Origin: Helichrysum umbraculigerum
Taxonomy: Eukaryota > Streptophyta > Magnoliopsida > Asterales > Asteraceae
Assembly (NCBI GenBank): GCA_949592205.1
Contig: CATIUR010000005.1
Location: 91,504,777 to 91,568,776, forward strand
DNA: 64,000 nucleotides
Reading direction: 5' to 3'
The translations under genes and the position numbers were made by a program. A model generated the notes under the pieces. The model was not told where the DNA came from. It saw only the letters and a program-made list of their open reading frames with translations, and made no database searches. The stretch's first letter is position 1. Each line of letters starts with the position of its first letter. Below are positions 22,493 through 33,612 of this stretch, piece by piece.

Positions 22493-25400
22493 CTAACTAG
22501 ATACAAATAAACTAGGGTATCTAGCCCGCATACTCTCCTCCGTTTCCCAAGTGAGATCCGCACCCAAACTATGTTTCCACTTAACCAAAACCATAGGAAT
22601 TTCTTTTCTACGTAATTTGGTCACTTTCCTATCTAAAAGCTCGACAGGTTCTTCTACCAATTTCTTACTTGAGTCAACCCGAAGATCTTGCAAAGGAAGG
22701 ATTTGGGATTGATCCTCCACATTGCACTTTCTTAAATAGCAAACATTAAACGTATCATGAATACCAGCTAATTCAGGCGGAAGATCTAAAGAAACCGATT
22801 GTTCATTAATCACCTGACGGATTCTAAATGGGCCAATATATCGGGGAGCTAACTTCCCACGTTTACCAAATCTAATAACACCCTTCCACGGAGAAACCTT
22901 TAAATAAACTAATTCACCTTCAACAAATACAACAGGTCGCCTACGTGGTTCAGCATACTGTTTCTGTCTATCACGTGCCGCTTTCAGTTTCTCACGAGCA
23001 ATCTTAACTTTGTCAGCTGTAATTTGAACTATATCGGGACCCGCAAACTGTTTTTCTCCCGCTTCTAACCAACATGTAGGTGTTCGACAACGGCGCCCAT
23101 ACAACATCTCATACGGCGGCATACCAATGCTAGAATGATAAGAATTATTATAAGCAAACTCTATCAATGGTAAGTGTGAATCCCAAGAACCGCCATACTC
23201 AAGTACACAAGCTCTCAACATATCCTCGAGTGTCTGAATAGTACGCTCTGACTGCCCGTCTGTCTGAGGATGATAAGCTGTACTAAGATTAACTCTGGTA
23301 CCTAATTCACGTTGCAAACTCTGCCAAAAACCAGAAACAAACCTAGAATCTCTATCGGAAACAATGGATAAAGGAATACCATGTCTAACAACAATCTCAT
23401 GAATGTACAATTGAGCAAGTCGAGTCAATGATGCCGTCTCACTGGTGGCTAGAAAATGTGCACTCTTGGTTAATCTATCAACTATCACCCATATCATATC
23501 ATTACCTTTCTGAGTGCGGGGAAACTTGGTAACGAAATCCATAGTAATGTGCTCCCATTTCCATTCCGGAATATCTAACTGTTTCAATGAACCATAGGGC
23601 TTCTGATGTTCTGCTTTAACCTGGGAACATATATGACAAGTCTCCACCATTCGAGCAACATCGGTTTTCATAGTTGGCCACCAATACAATGGTTTCAAAT
23701 CATTGTACATTTTCGTACTCCCTGGATGAACAGATAACCTCGATTTGTGTGCCTCAGACAATATCAAATCCCGAAGTCCCCCAATCAATGGAACCCAAAC
23801 CCGAGACTGGAAGGTTTTCAATCCTCGAGAATCATCAATCAATAAATCTTTCCGTTTCAACAAAATCTCAGATTTTAAATTTTGATCCAACAATGCCTCT
23901 AACTGTGCAGCTTTTAACTGGGAAATCAAATCAGAAGATATTTCCAAACGCATAAAATAAATTCGGTAGGAAGGTACATTTCGGCTTAAAGCATCGGCAA
24001 CCACATTAGCTTTACCCGGATGATATCGGATTTCACAGTCATAATCCTTAATCAACTCCAACCATCGGCGCTGTCTCATATTGAGTTCTTTCTGAGAAAA
24101 CATGTACTGGAGGCTTTTATGATCCGTGCATACGACACATTTAGTTCCATACAAATAGTGTCTCCAGATTTTCAACGCAAATACCACAGCTGCAAGCTCT
24201 AAATCGTGTGTGGGGTAATTTCTTTCATGAGTTTTAAGCTGACGAGAAGCGTAAGCAATAACACGATCATGTTGCATTAAGACAGCACCCAAACCAGCAT
24301 GAGAAGCATCACAATAAACCACAAAACCCTCGGAACCATCAGGTAATGCTAACACTGGCGCCTGACATAACAACTGTTTAAGAGTCTGAAAAGATGTTTC
24401 TTGTTGATCTCCCCACTGAAATTTAATATCCTTCCTAGTTAGCTTGGTTAACGGGCCAGCAATTTTGGAGAAATCCTTGATAAATTTTCGATAATAACCC
24501 GCTAAACCTAGGAAACTTTTAATCTCAGAAGGAGTTTTAGGAGCATTCCAATTCATAACGGCTTCCACTTTAGAAGGATCCACTTTGACTCCATCTTTAC
24601 AAATAATATGACCAAGAAACTGTACCTCTCGAAGCCAAAATTCACACTTGGAAAATTTTGCAAAAAGATGCTCTCTTTTCAACATCTCAAGAATCAATCT
24701 TAAATGATGTTCATGTTCAGCCTCAGACTTAGAATAAACCAAGATATCGTCAATAAATACAATCACAAACTTGTCTAGAAAAGGTCGACATACACGATTC
24801 ATTAAGTCCATAAAAATAGCAGGAGCATTAGTCAATCCAAAAGGCATAACTAAAAACTCGTAATGACCATAACGGGTACGAAAAGCAGTCTTAGGAACAT
24901 CTTCCTCGCGAACTCGTACCTGATGATAACCGGATCTCAAATCGATCTTAGAAAAATAGGATGATCCCTGTAACTGATCAAATAACTCATCAATTCTGGG
25001 CAATGGATATTTGTTTTTCACTGTTCTTTTATTGAGCTCTCTATAATCAATACACATTCGAAGAGTACCATCCTTTTTCTTAACAAACAATACCGGAGCA
25101 CCCCACGGGGAAGAACTCGGTCGAATAAACCCTTTATCTAACAGTTCCTGAATTTGACCCATCATCTCACGGATTTCAGAAGGAGCTAATCTATAAGGAG
25201 ACTTAGCTACAGGAGTCGAACCAGGAATCAAATCAATCTGAAATTCTACATCTCTTACAGGGGGTAAACCAGGCAATTCATCCGGAAAAACTTCCGGGTA
25301 TTCAGAAACCACCGGAAAATTTGTCAAAGATTTCTTTTCTAACTTGCTATCTATCACATATGCCAAATAAGAATCACATCCCTTAGATAGAGATTTCCTA

Positions 25401-26848
25401 GCTTTCAACAAGGAAATCAATGGTAGACTACCCTTTACTCGCTCTCCTCGAGCCATGACGTATGACCCATCAGAAATCGGAATTCTTATAATCTTTTTAT
25501 GACAATCAATGTTGGCCTTATTCAAACTTAACCAATCCATACCAATAACTACATCGAAACTAGGAATTGGCATTAACAAAAAGGAGACTAAGAAATTATG
25601 ACCCTCAATAAGTATACTAGCTCCAGCTACCGATGTGGTAACAGGAACTAATTTACCGTCAGCAATTTCAACTTCTAAAGGTTTAACAATCAAAGAGGGG
25701 ATCAATTTCAGTCTATCACAAAAGTTCACAGATATAAACGAACAATTGGCACCAGAATCAAACAATACACGAGCTGGTATAGAATTTATGAGAAATGTAC
25801 CAGTGATGACATCTTCAGTGGCGACAGCATCATCAACTGTCATTCGGAAAACTCGGCTAGCAGCTACTGGTGGATTTTTCCTCTTTTGACCAGATGATGG
25901 CGAACCTTTACCCGTACCCATACTCTGTCTCTTCGCCTCAGGACAATCCCCTGCACGATGCCCTTCTTTATGGCAATTCCAACACACGCTATTTGGGTAG
26001 GTACAATCTTTTGCAGCGTGACCAAAAATTCCACACTTAACACATCTAGATGTCTGGGGAGTACAAGGACCATTATGTCTAGCTCGACATCTATTACAAT
26101 AGTTACTATCCGTTGGAATACCAGGATTCGATCTCCTGTTTTGTTGACTACCTTGTCCTTTCTGTTTACTCGAAGAATCTCCTTTGTTTTTCTGTGAATA
26201 CTTTTCTTTATTCAACACTCTTTTAGCCATAATATCCCCATCAACCGAACGAGCTAAATCATAAGCTTGAGGAAGTGAACCTGCTAGTCTCACTGTGGTA
26301 CGGTAATCAGGAGGTAATGTTTTCACAAAGTGATCAATTTTGGTCCGGTCGGTTGGAACCCACTGTTGCACAAACCGCAATTTATCTGAAAACTGCTTAA
26401 TTAATTCATCAATCGTCATTTGATCAGTCTTTTGTAAGTCAAGAAACTCTTGCCTAATCCTGGAAAGATTATACTCCGAGCAAAATTGCTTGCAAATCTC
26501 AGCATGAAAATCTGACCATCTTATATCGTTCAACTGTTGTGGAGATAATGGTGCAGTAATTGAATCCCACCATGACATGGCTTGACCCTTTAATAATTGA
26601 ACCGCATAAGGTACCTTATCCTCCTCCTCACAATGACATACATTTAGTTTTCTCTCTACATCTCGATGCCAGTCAAGAGTGACCGTAGGATCGGTACTTC
26701 CAGAATAAGTTGAAGGATTGCAAGACATAAAGGTTTTAAGAGAACAACCTTTCTTCAACTGTTGAAAAGGTGGAATAGGTATTTGATAAGTAGTATAACC
26801 AGACGAAGGAAAAGGACCCGAGGCCTGATAAGTATAACCCTGTTGCTG
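22493..26848 (-). CDS. Element B gag-pol polyprotein
   Basis: A frame open from just after the TAG at 26849 down to 22493; counting from Met at 26758 it is 1421 residues. Gag domain at about 10-190, CCHC knuckles at 239-252 and 259-272, and protease with DSG at 334-336 (DTG in A). RT carries FIDDILVYSK, RNase H carries FVVYCDASHAGLG, and integrase has an HHCC finger plus core D (ITMDFVTKFP), D (IVSDRDSRF) and E (DGQSERT). The end is chromodomain-like (IPMVLVKWKHSLGADLTWE). No other stop or frameshift is seen. Motif content matches Tekay/Del chromoviruses. The upstream 27133-26852 frame is continuous with it except for the TAG. Confidence 0.94.
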   Translation of the reverse strand, partial: QQQGYTYQASGPFPSSGYTTYQIPIPPFQQLKKGCSLKTFMSCNPSTYSGSTDPTVTLDWHRDVERKLNVCHCEEEDKVPYAVQLLKGQAMSWWDSITAPLSPQQLNDIRWSDFHAEICKQFCSEYNLSRIRQEFLDLQKTDQMTIDELIKQFSDKLRFVQQWVPTDRTKIDHFVKTLPPDYRTTVRLAGSLPQAYDLARSVDGDIMAKRVLNKEKYSQKNKGDSSSKQKGQGSQQNRRSNPGIPTDSNYCNRCRARHNGPCTPQTSRCVKCGIFGHAAKDCTYPNSVCWNCHKEGHRAGDCPEAKRQSMGTGKGSPSSGQKRKNPPVAASRVFRMTVDDAVATEDVITGTFLINSIPARVLFDSGANCSFISVNFCDRLKLIPSLIVKPLEVEIADGKLVPVTTSVAGASILIEGHNFLVSFLLMPIPSFDVVIGMDWLSLNKANIDCHKKIIRIPISDGSYVMARGERVKGSLPLISLLKARKSLSKGCDSYLAYVIDSKLEKKSLTNFPVVSEYPEVFPDELPGLPPVRDVEFQIDLIPGSTPVAKSPYRLAPSEIREMMGQIQELLDKGFIRPSSSPWGAPVLFVKKKDGTLRMCIDYRELNKRTVKNKYPLPRIDELFDQLQGSSYFSKIDLRSGYHQVRVREEDVPKTAFRTRYGHYEFLVMPFGLTNAPAIFMDLMNRVCRPFLDKFVIVFIDDILVYSKSEAEHEHHLRLILEMLKREHLFAKFSKCEFWLREVQFLGHIICKDGVKVDPSKVEAVMNWNAPKTPSEIKSFLGLAGYYRKFIKDFSKIAGPLTKLTRKDIKFQWGDQQETSFQTLKQLLCQAPVLALPDGSEGFVVYCDASHAGLGAVLMQHDRVIAYASRQLKTHERNYPTHDLELAAVVFALKIWRHYLYGTKCVVCTDHKSLQYMFSQKELNMRQRRWLELIKDYDCEIRYHPGKANVVADALSRNVPSYRIYFMRLEISSDLISQLKAAQLEALLDQNLKSEILLKRKDLLIDDSRGLKTFQSRVWVPLIGGLRDLILSEAHKSRLSVHPGSTKMYNDLKPLYWWPTMKTDVARMVETCHICSQVKAEHQKPYGSLKQLDIPEWKWEHITMDFVTKFPRTQKGNDMIWVIVDRLTKSAHFLATSETASLTRLAQLYIHEIVVRHGIPLSIVSDRDSRFVSGFWQSLQRELGTRVNLSTAYHPQTDGQSERTIQTLEDMLRACVLEYGGSWDSHLPLIEFAYNNSYHSSIGMPPYEMLYGRRCRTPTCWLEAGEKQFAGPDIVQITADKVKIAREKLKAARDRQKQYAEPRRRPVVFVEGELVYLKVSPWKGVIRFGKRGKLAPRYIGPFRIRQVINEQSVSLDLPPELAGIHDTFNVCYLRKCNVEDQSQILPLQDLRVDSSKKLVEEPVELLDRKVTKLRRKEIPMVLVKWKHSLGADLTWETEESMRARYPSLFVSS

Positions 26849-27133
26849 CTATTGTGAAATAAAAGGATTAGACACCGGAATCCGTGTAGAAGATACAATA
26901 GGTGGTACATTAGTCACAATGTGGGGACGAGTAGAAACTGGATGTTGAGAAGATCCAGCTCGTTCTCTCTGAAGTTCCAACACTCTATTCTCCAATCTCA
27001 TAATATACTCCTGATCAGTTTCAGTTTCTCCACCGGCTAAATTAGATGTACCATTATGACCCTGGTTCTCTGGTGGTGCATCTGTCCGCGTAGTCTCATT
27101 GAGAGTATGGGAAGGTGGCTCATTATCCGTCAT
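26849..27133 (-). CDS. Element B N-terminal ORF, in frame with gag-pol, ended by TAG
   Basis: From ATG 27133 (MTDNEPPSH) it runs 94 codons to TAG at 26849-26851; an upstream in-frame ATG at 27160 adds nine residues. The sequence is polar with a short predicted coiled segment (EYIMRLENRVLELQRERA). It occupies the place of the coiled-coil ORF in A and C, and its start MTDN matches that of C (MTDNS), but here it is in frame with gag. The stop context is CAA TAG CAG CAA. It could be a nonsense mutation or a leaky stop. Confidence 0.65.
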   Translation of the reverse strand: MTDNEPPSHTLNETTRTDAPPENQGHNGTSNLAGGETETDQEYIMRLENRVLELQRERAGSSQHPVSTRPHIVTNVPPIVSSTRIPVSNPFISQ

Positions 27134-27289
27134 ACCTGTCATCACATCACATCTCAACATTCGTTAATTGTTAGTACTAGCAACTAACCAAATCAACTAT
27201 CATAACTAATCCCCACCACAAGAAATGTTTGACCAACATGACTAAGTTTAGGATTGAACACTTTAAATATTCAATTCACCTAAACCTAG

Positions 27290-27301
27290 GCTCTGATACC
27301 A
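27290..27301 (-). promoter_or_regulatory. Primer-binding site of element B
   Basis: The minus strand reads TGGTATCAGAGC, four bases inside the 5' LTR. It is a full match to the complement of the 3' end of initiator Met-tRNA, the usual primer of plant gypsy elements. Confidence 0.9.
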
Positions 27302-27304
27302 ACT

Positions 27305-27326
27305 TATAACACCCCATGATTTAAGA

Positions 27327-27363
<37 letters not shown>

Positions 27364-29302
27364 TTTCGGAAGCGTAAATCCCATTCATACCAATATAGAT
27401 ATAACATTATATATACGACATTTAGTCATACCAAAACATTACAAGTTTATAAGTATTAAGTATAATTACAACGCTAATACAATAACTGGGTGTTATGTTA
27501 ACAAACATGATTTATCCAAAACGATCAGAGTTCCCATTGTCAAACATTTCTTCAAAACAACACCATTGCCTAATCATATCCCAAAAGTTAACCTGCAAGA
27601 GTAGGTGGGGAATTAGCACAAAGCTAAGTGAATGAACTAAATCTAACAATCTAACTTTGTATAACAATCAATTCACAACAATCATCTAAACAAACAATCA
27701 AACAGAGGATCGGTGGTTCTTGAGATACCCTCAGTCCGCGGTGGCACTCCAAGAACACTTAATAATCAACTGCAGGCCAATACAGGGATTTTTACCGATA
27801 GTTTATTGCTATCTTTAACCAATATGGATTAATTCACAACGAATGTTCATCCGACCCATAAGGATTAACCTATAGCAACTAAACCCAAAATTGACCTCTA
27901 TCATTCCAACCTATCATGGAATTATTCACTAGCAAACAATCAATCTATCAAACCACAAGTTTAATCAATAATCCTATCATTAACGCAACGATAAATCACT
28001 CTTTACAAGCAACTTAAAATTGATGCAACTAACTGTTAACACCAAGGTTAAATTATGAGAATCAGTCCACTCACCTGTCTTGTTTCCGTCTCCAACTCAA
28101 AGATCTTATTTTATTTAGTCTTCGGTGCCTCTGTAAACACAATCAAAACACAAGTTAATAACTTGTTTCATAATTCAAATTATATCTATATTTAAATACT
28201 TACATCAATAATCAAGAATTATCAATGGATAAATGATATAAGTATTAAATTCTAACAATTTCACAAAACATCAAATTCGTCAAAATAACAAATACAAACG
28301 CGATCCGGGTCAGGGGTTCGGGATCGCGTTCCCCATCACAAAATTTTCTGTTACCGAAAACCACTGAGGAACGCGATCCGGGTTAAGGGTCAGGATCGCG
28401 TTTACATGACCAAAACACGAAGGATCCAGTTTATAACTAAGGAACGCGATCCAGGTCAAGTTGGTGGGATCGCGTTCGCATGCCCAAAATCACCTGTACC
28501 AACCTGCACGAACCCTAACTCCATTTTTACCACAATATCATCATCAAACTCAGATTTGAGTTATTCCAAAGGTTACATAAACTTCCAATATCATCTAATA
28601 GTATCATACAACAAGCATTCAAGTATCAAATCCATCTAATTCAACTAAATTCACATATAACCTAATTCATTCATTTAGATTTAACAAGAACCCACTTTTA
28701 TACTTGAAACCTAAGAAATTTGCATTTAAATCAAGAACAAGAAGATGATGATGTCAATTTCAGTAACTACAATCCATTCAAGTACAATTGATCATACATG
28801 CATAAGTTTTCTACTTAATTTCACCAATTGAGCTCAAGAACACAAAACAATTACCTACAATGGAAATGGAGAAAACTAGATGAACAAGATGAAGAAGAAG
28901 AAGATGAATTCAGTGGCTTCAACAAATTCACAGCTCCAGTTATGATCAAGTTCAGATTTTTCAATTTGTTTATAAGTGTGTGTTCTTGAAGATTTTTAAC
29001 CAGAATCAGGAAATGAAGGAATAAAGGTCGACCAACATTTCAACCTAACTCATATACAGTGAAATATTATACCCGTCCTAAATCTATTGTCTGGAACCTC
29101 AATTTCAAATGCGCGAAAATTATTTTATTTTACCGTCACCTAAAATTATCTAAAACAGCTAACATTTCAATAGTCACAATATTTCCTGAGGCTCATTTAC
29201 CTATTAAATTTAAAAAATTTAAACACAGGTAAAAATTATAAATTGCATAAATAATTTAAAGAAAATACCTTTTTATTCTAGGCCTGATTTGGGGATGTTA
29301 CA
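27305..29302 (-). repeat. 5' LTR of element B
   Basis: 1998 bp, nearly identical to 20478-22457. It differs by a longer poly-T (27329-27362, 34 bases), one extra base near 27663, and substitutions near 29113 and 29155. Confidence 0.95.
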
Positions 29303-29314
29303 GCTCTGATATCA
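29303..29314 (-). promoter_or_regulatory. Primer-binding site of element A (cut by B)
   Basis: The minus strand reads TGATATCAGAGC three bases from A's 5' LTR, one mismatch from the initiator Met-tRNA complement. Element B is inserted right at its inner end, and the GCTCT target duplication is part of it. The continuation of A's leader is at 20472 and below. Confidence 0.8.
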
Positions 29315-29317
29315 ATC

Positions 29318-31617
29318 TGTAACACCCCCAAATTAACGATTTGCGGAAGCATACATTGGGTGTTACTAATCAATATACAAAGCACAAGATTAACAGTAAA
29401 CGACCTCTAAATGAGACGTTTGTAAAATAGTTACATTTCATAATTTGAATTGTTTGAAAACATTTAGTTTTCTTTACAAAAGTGTAGTTCCCTAGAGCCC
29501 ACGCATATAGCGGGAGATTCTATTACATAACCATAGTTACAAAAGATAATGCCAAAGAATCTCCGTTAAATGCAGTTTGGAAATCATGCGACTCTAGCTA
29601 GTAATCCTGGAGTGATCCTACTCCGTAAGTGTACCTGAGATACAAAGCTAAAAAGTGTCAACCAAAAAGGTTGGTGAATCTCACAGGTTTAGTAATAAGT
29701 AGGTGTTATGAACCACAAGTATGTACCCGTATTGCTATCAAGCAAAGTAAGTAAATCGGTAAATCAGTACAGTGCCATGAGCTCATAAGTTGAAGCTTAA
29801 CCGTGTAGTGTGAATATATCACGTACCCCCGTGAGTGCTATCCGCACACTCATATGTAACAAATACTAATATGTATGTTTCTACGTGTAAATCAGTACGT
29901 GGTGGCGCTACCACCCCAGACAGGGATTGTCAGTCCCAAATGGATCCATCTACTAGTACTCGCGCTTAAGACCATAACTAACAACTTACGATTAGGAGGC
30001 TTTCAGTGGATAAAAGTAACTCATGCGTTTGTTTGTAAACAGTAATGTTTTCAGTTCAGTACATTGTGTTCATACGTAAAACAGTTGCTAAGTATCTCAC
30101 CCCAAAGTATAAAACAGTAAAAGTGGGGCTGTAAGACTCACCTGAGTCAAGCAGTGGTAAATAGCAAGTAGTAGTAAAGCAAGTAGGTTCTCCGAACCCG
30201 TAACCTTCTAGTGCCTAAACACGTAAGGTTAAGTAAGTAGATGTCTCGCAAGACCATCTAGGCTAGTTGTTCATACAACCCGTTGTGTTTAAATGTTGGT
30301 TTGTTCGCGTTCGTATCAAAGTATACGGCCCGTTGGTGATTTGTTATAATTAAAGTTTATCATTCAATACGCAAATTAAAGTAATTGTAATAGGAAAGTA
30401 TGTTTTATTATGATTGTTAGGTCGTATCGTATAAGGATTTGAGGTTGTAAAAGTTCGACACTTAGTGAAAATGTGAGTTTTCAAGGTTCTGGTTTGTGCG
30501 ACGTCGCATGCGACGTTGCAAGCGACGTAAGGTGCGACGTAGGCAGGTACGTCGCATGATGCGACCTTCGCAAATCAATGCGACGTAGGGGGCGACGTCG
30601 CTAATGCGACGTTGGTTCGGTTTGCGACGTTAAAGTCTACGTCGCTACGTGCGACGTCCGCAAGTTAATGCGACGTAATAGGCTGCGTCGCTAGTGCGAC
30701 GTTGAGGTTTTTGTGCGACGTAGGTCGCGACGTCGCAGAGGCCCCTGGCCAGGTGCGACGTAGCGGTCTGATGGCCGGAAATTTAGTCGAAAACGAGTTT
30801 TCCGGTTTCCGTTGGGTCCAAATCTTTTACCCAACCCTTATATGAACATAAAAAGCCTATTTAAACCATAATCTAGTAAAAATGATCAAAAACGAGAGAT
30901 GTCGGGATTTGTCGGAAACTTACAAAGTGTCGGATTGAAAATCCGAAAAGATAGGAATGTAGATCGTGTTGTCGTGGTCGTTTTTCTCCAAACGAGTGGT
31001 ATGTTTCGGCGAGGTTTGATGGTGTTATTTTGATGATTTATGAGGTTGGTGGTGTTTTTGAATTAGAGAGAAAAGAAAGAAAGAGAGAGAGAGAGAGTGA
31101 GTGAAAAATGAGAAAGAAAGGGAAAATGGGGAGGTTTATCCTCCCATTTTTCAGTCCCCGCGATCGGGCTCCGTGCGGTGTTCGTTTTCTCCGTCGTTTA
31201 AACGTTAAATATCCATTTTACGCGTTTAATTATTTTTATAAAATTTCAAATCTTGTTAAATAATTTATTTAAATTATTTCCTTAAATCTTTAACAGTTTA
31301 AATTAAATTTAATTACTTTCGTCTTTAAATCGCGTAAGTTTTAAATCGGGTAGTACAAGGCAGTTACTAACTATTATAAAATAGCATTTCGGTCAGAATT
31401 GCGTTATTTTAGTTTATAAACATTTGTTCACCAACGTCCGTATTAATCAAATAGAATTTCATTCTATTTAAGTCGCGTACGATTTAAATCAAATCGCAAA
31501 GTTGTATATATTCACCAATATATAGTCCGATACATAAATTAGCCTAACACAGAACTAATTACATGTATTTACAAAGAATTTGGCACTAATTATAGTCCTA
31601 ATTCGCCGGTTGTTACA
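29318..31617 (-). repeat. 5' LTR of element A
   Basis: 2300 bp, partner of 12633-14929. It includes the GCGACGT array at about 30495-30760. Confidence 0.95.
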
Positions 31618-32290
31618 GTAATTATACTACAAGTCTACACGTTACACTATTGATTTACATATTTGATAATAATTGAAAATAACTTAACTAGACATGAATT
31701 AGATATGAAAGATACCATATGTGATCATTCATTATTGAAATGTATATACTTTATAACACTTTTTATTTTATTTATTTGGTGTAATTATTACTTCATAAAT
31801 GATACTCTCCCCGTCTCAATATAATTGTTCATGGACAGAATATATACAATTTTTTAAAAAAGGAGAATTTCATATATATCCTTAAAAACTTCATTACTTA
31901 CATATGTATCCTTACAAAGTACTTAAACTCTCATATTTATCAATTACTCTAATTAAATAAATAAATACTAATATTGCCATTTAGTTTAAAATAATATTTT
32001 CATCAATGAAATTTGGAAACATGAAAAACATCCGTTGCTCAAAATCGAAGTCATGAACAACCTAGTAAACTTTTGCTTTGTAATATTATTGAATTGAATC
32101 TAACATTATAGGTATTAAAACTCCCATCTTCACGTACATTATCTCGACTATATATGTGGTCCCACTTGTTTCATTAACGGAAATTAATTTTCTCAGTTAT
32201 GGCTTTCACCATTTGAACATCTTTTAACATTACAAAAGCCAACACTGCCATCACCAAATGGTTTTCATGCAAAGACTCATAAATATATAA

Positions 32291-32635
32291 AAGTAGCCAT
32301 ATAGATCTTATTAAACTCAAAGTGATATCAACATGTTTATAATCCTATTCTTAAACAAGCTCATCAAATTCGACCCGTTTAATCCAACACCAAAAAATGG
32401 ATACCTGTAACTACTAAAAGTAGTTACACAAATCTGATTAAACTCAAAGTGACTTCAACATTTGTAATTACGTGCTGAAAAAAGTTAATCAAAATCGACC
32501 TGTTTAATCAAACATCAAAAAACACATACCCATAACTACTAAAAATAGCTACACGAATCTAATTACACCCATGACATCAATACATTTGTAATTCTATATC
32601 TAAAGAAAGCTCACCAAAGCGACCCGTTTCAGTTG
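32291..32635. repeat. Three diverged tandem units of about 125 bp
   Basis: Units begin near 32291, 32418 and 32543, each with AA(G/A)TAG, then ACTCAAAGTGA-like, AAATCGACC(T/C)GTTT-like and TAACTACTAAA segments. The last unit is shorter. It lies inside the TA-flanked element. Confidence 0.7.
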
Positions 32636-32689
32636 AGTAGTTTCTAAGGATTTACTTGTATTTATTTAATTAGAGGAATGAATATATAT

Positions 32690-33106
32690 GAGGATATTAG
32701 AGGTGGCAATTTTAGACTCATTGGTTAATTATGGGTCAATTTGGTTAATATTTAGGAGGGGATGAGTTTGTTGGGTCTCCTCCCCATTTTTTGAATGTGT
32801 CTAAATGGGTTTTTCGATACAACCTCCAATTGTGTAACAATTAACCAACGGGTCTAGACGGGTCTAGCGGGTAAATTTTTTTTTTTCACCTCCATTTCAT
32901 TTTTTTCATTTTTCACTCAAATTAAAAAAAAAACTTTGGTAAAAACCCAATGACCCGACCCGACCTGAGACCCATTTGACCCGGACCCGTTTAGACCTAT
33001 CCTTCTAAATGACCCATCTAGACCCAGACCCATTTAGATCCAAACCCATCTAGACCCGTGACCCAACCCGACCCGACCCATTCATTTTGCCACTTATAGA
33101 GGATAT
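32690..33106. mobile_element. hAT-type MITE, 401 bp, 8-bp TSD
   Basis: The element 32698-33098 is bounded by TAGAGGTGGCAA and, inverted, TATAAGTGGCAA. It is flanked on both sides by GAGGATAT (32690-32697, 33099-33106). The ends and the 8-bp duplication are those of hAT elements. The interior is full of GACCC/GGGTC simple motifs (about 32865-32890 and 32945-33080). It has no coding capacity and is inserted in the TA-flanked element. Confidence 0.85.
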
Positions 33107-33612
33107 ATATGAAATTTTTACTTTAAAAAACATAATCATTACTCATTACTTTTTGCATAATAACATTTTTACCCCTGATTAATTAATTAAAGATTCCTTA
33201 CCTTTTTATAATTCTAATTTCAAATAGGAATAAAATGGTAAAGTTAATCAAATTTCCCTTTCTATATTTGATAACGTAGACAATTAATTTGAGACAGCCT
33301 GAAAATGAAATATGGATAAACAAATTGAGACGGAGGGAGTAATTGATTGATACATATTTGATGGTTAGATATTTTTATTTGAGAAAATAGTAGGTTCAGT
33401 CAACATCGCATACCTCTATGTGAAGTCGGGTTAAATTAGTACACCGTCAAATTTAGCCATACACCACTATTTATGCATCAAACTGTTGTACTGTACAATA
33501 CGTTAAAGCATACTTGATGGTGAATGGTTAAAAGTTGGTGGTGTACAAATCACCACTCATACTTAAATATGACATATTACGAGATCAAAATTTTAACTTT
33601 ATTAATTATATA

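Larger units (their letters stand above)
20473..29307 (-). mobile_element. Gypsy (Tekay/Del-like) LTR retrotransposon B, nested in A
   Basis: LTRs at 20478-22457 and 27305-29302, TSD GCTCT (20473-20477 and 29303-29307). The LTRs are identical apart from three visible differences and a poly-T length change (17 versus 34), so the insertion is very recent. The primer site (complement of initiator Met-tRNA 3' end, TGGTATCAGAGC) is perfect and a strong polypurine tract is present. The coding region is one long frame. Apart from a single in-frame TAG near the N-terminus it looks complete and possibly mobile. It landed within the primer-binding region of A. Confidence 0.96.
12628..31622 (-). mobile_element. 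Gypsy (Tekay/Del-like) LTR retrotransposon A, interrupted by element B
   Basis: Two 2.3-kb LTRs (12633-14929 and 29318-31617) with 7-bp inverted ends TGTAACA/TGTTACA, flanked by the 5-bp TSD GTAAT (12628-12632 and 31618-31622). Order on the minus strand: 5' LTR, primer site, coiled-coil ORF, gag-protease-RT-RNase H-integrase with a chromodomain-like end, polypurine tract, 3' LTR. Element B (20473-29307) splits it at the primer site. The LTRs differ at roughly five visible substitutions plus small indels, so the insertion is fairly young but older than B. Two in-frame stops (20112-20114, 17426-17428) and the split primer site make it non-autonomous now. Confidence 0.95.
31803..33341. mobile_element. 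TA-flanked DNA element with Stowaway-like ends (non-autonomous)
   Basis: The left end, after TA (31803-31804), reads CTCTCCCCGTCTCAAT. The right end is its near-inverse, ATTGAGACGGAGGGAG (33324-33339), followed by TA. These are the ends and target duplication of Tc1/mariner Stowaway-type elements. At 1.5 kb (1.1 kb without the inserted hAT MITE) it is long for a MITE and has no transposase frame. More inverted similarity lies inside (ATTTCATATATATCC near 31869 and GGATATATATGAAAT near 33101). Just inside are three diverged tandem units of about 125 bp. Confidence 0.65.
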
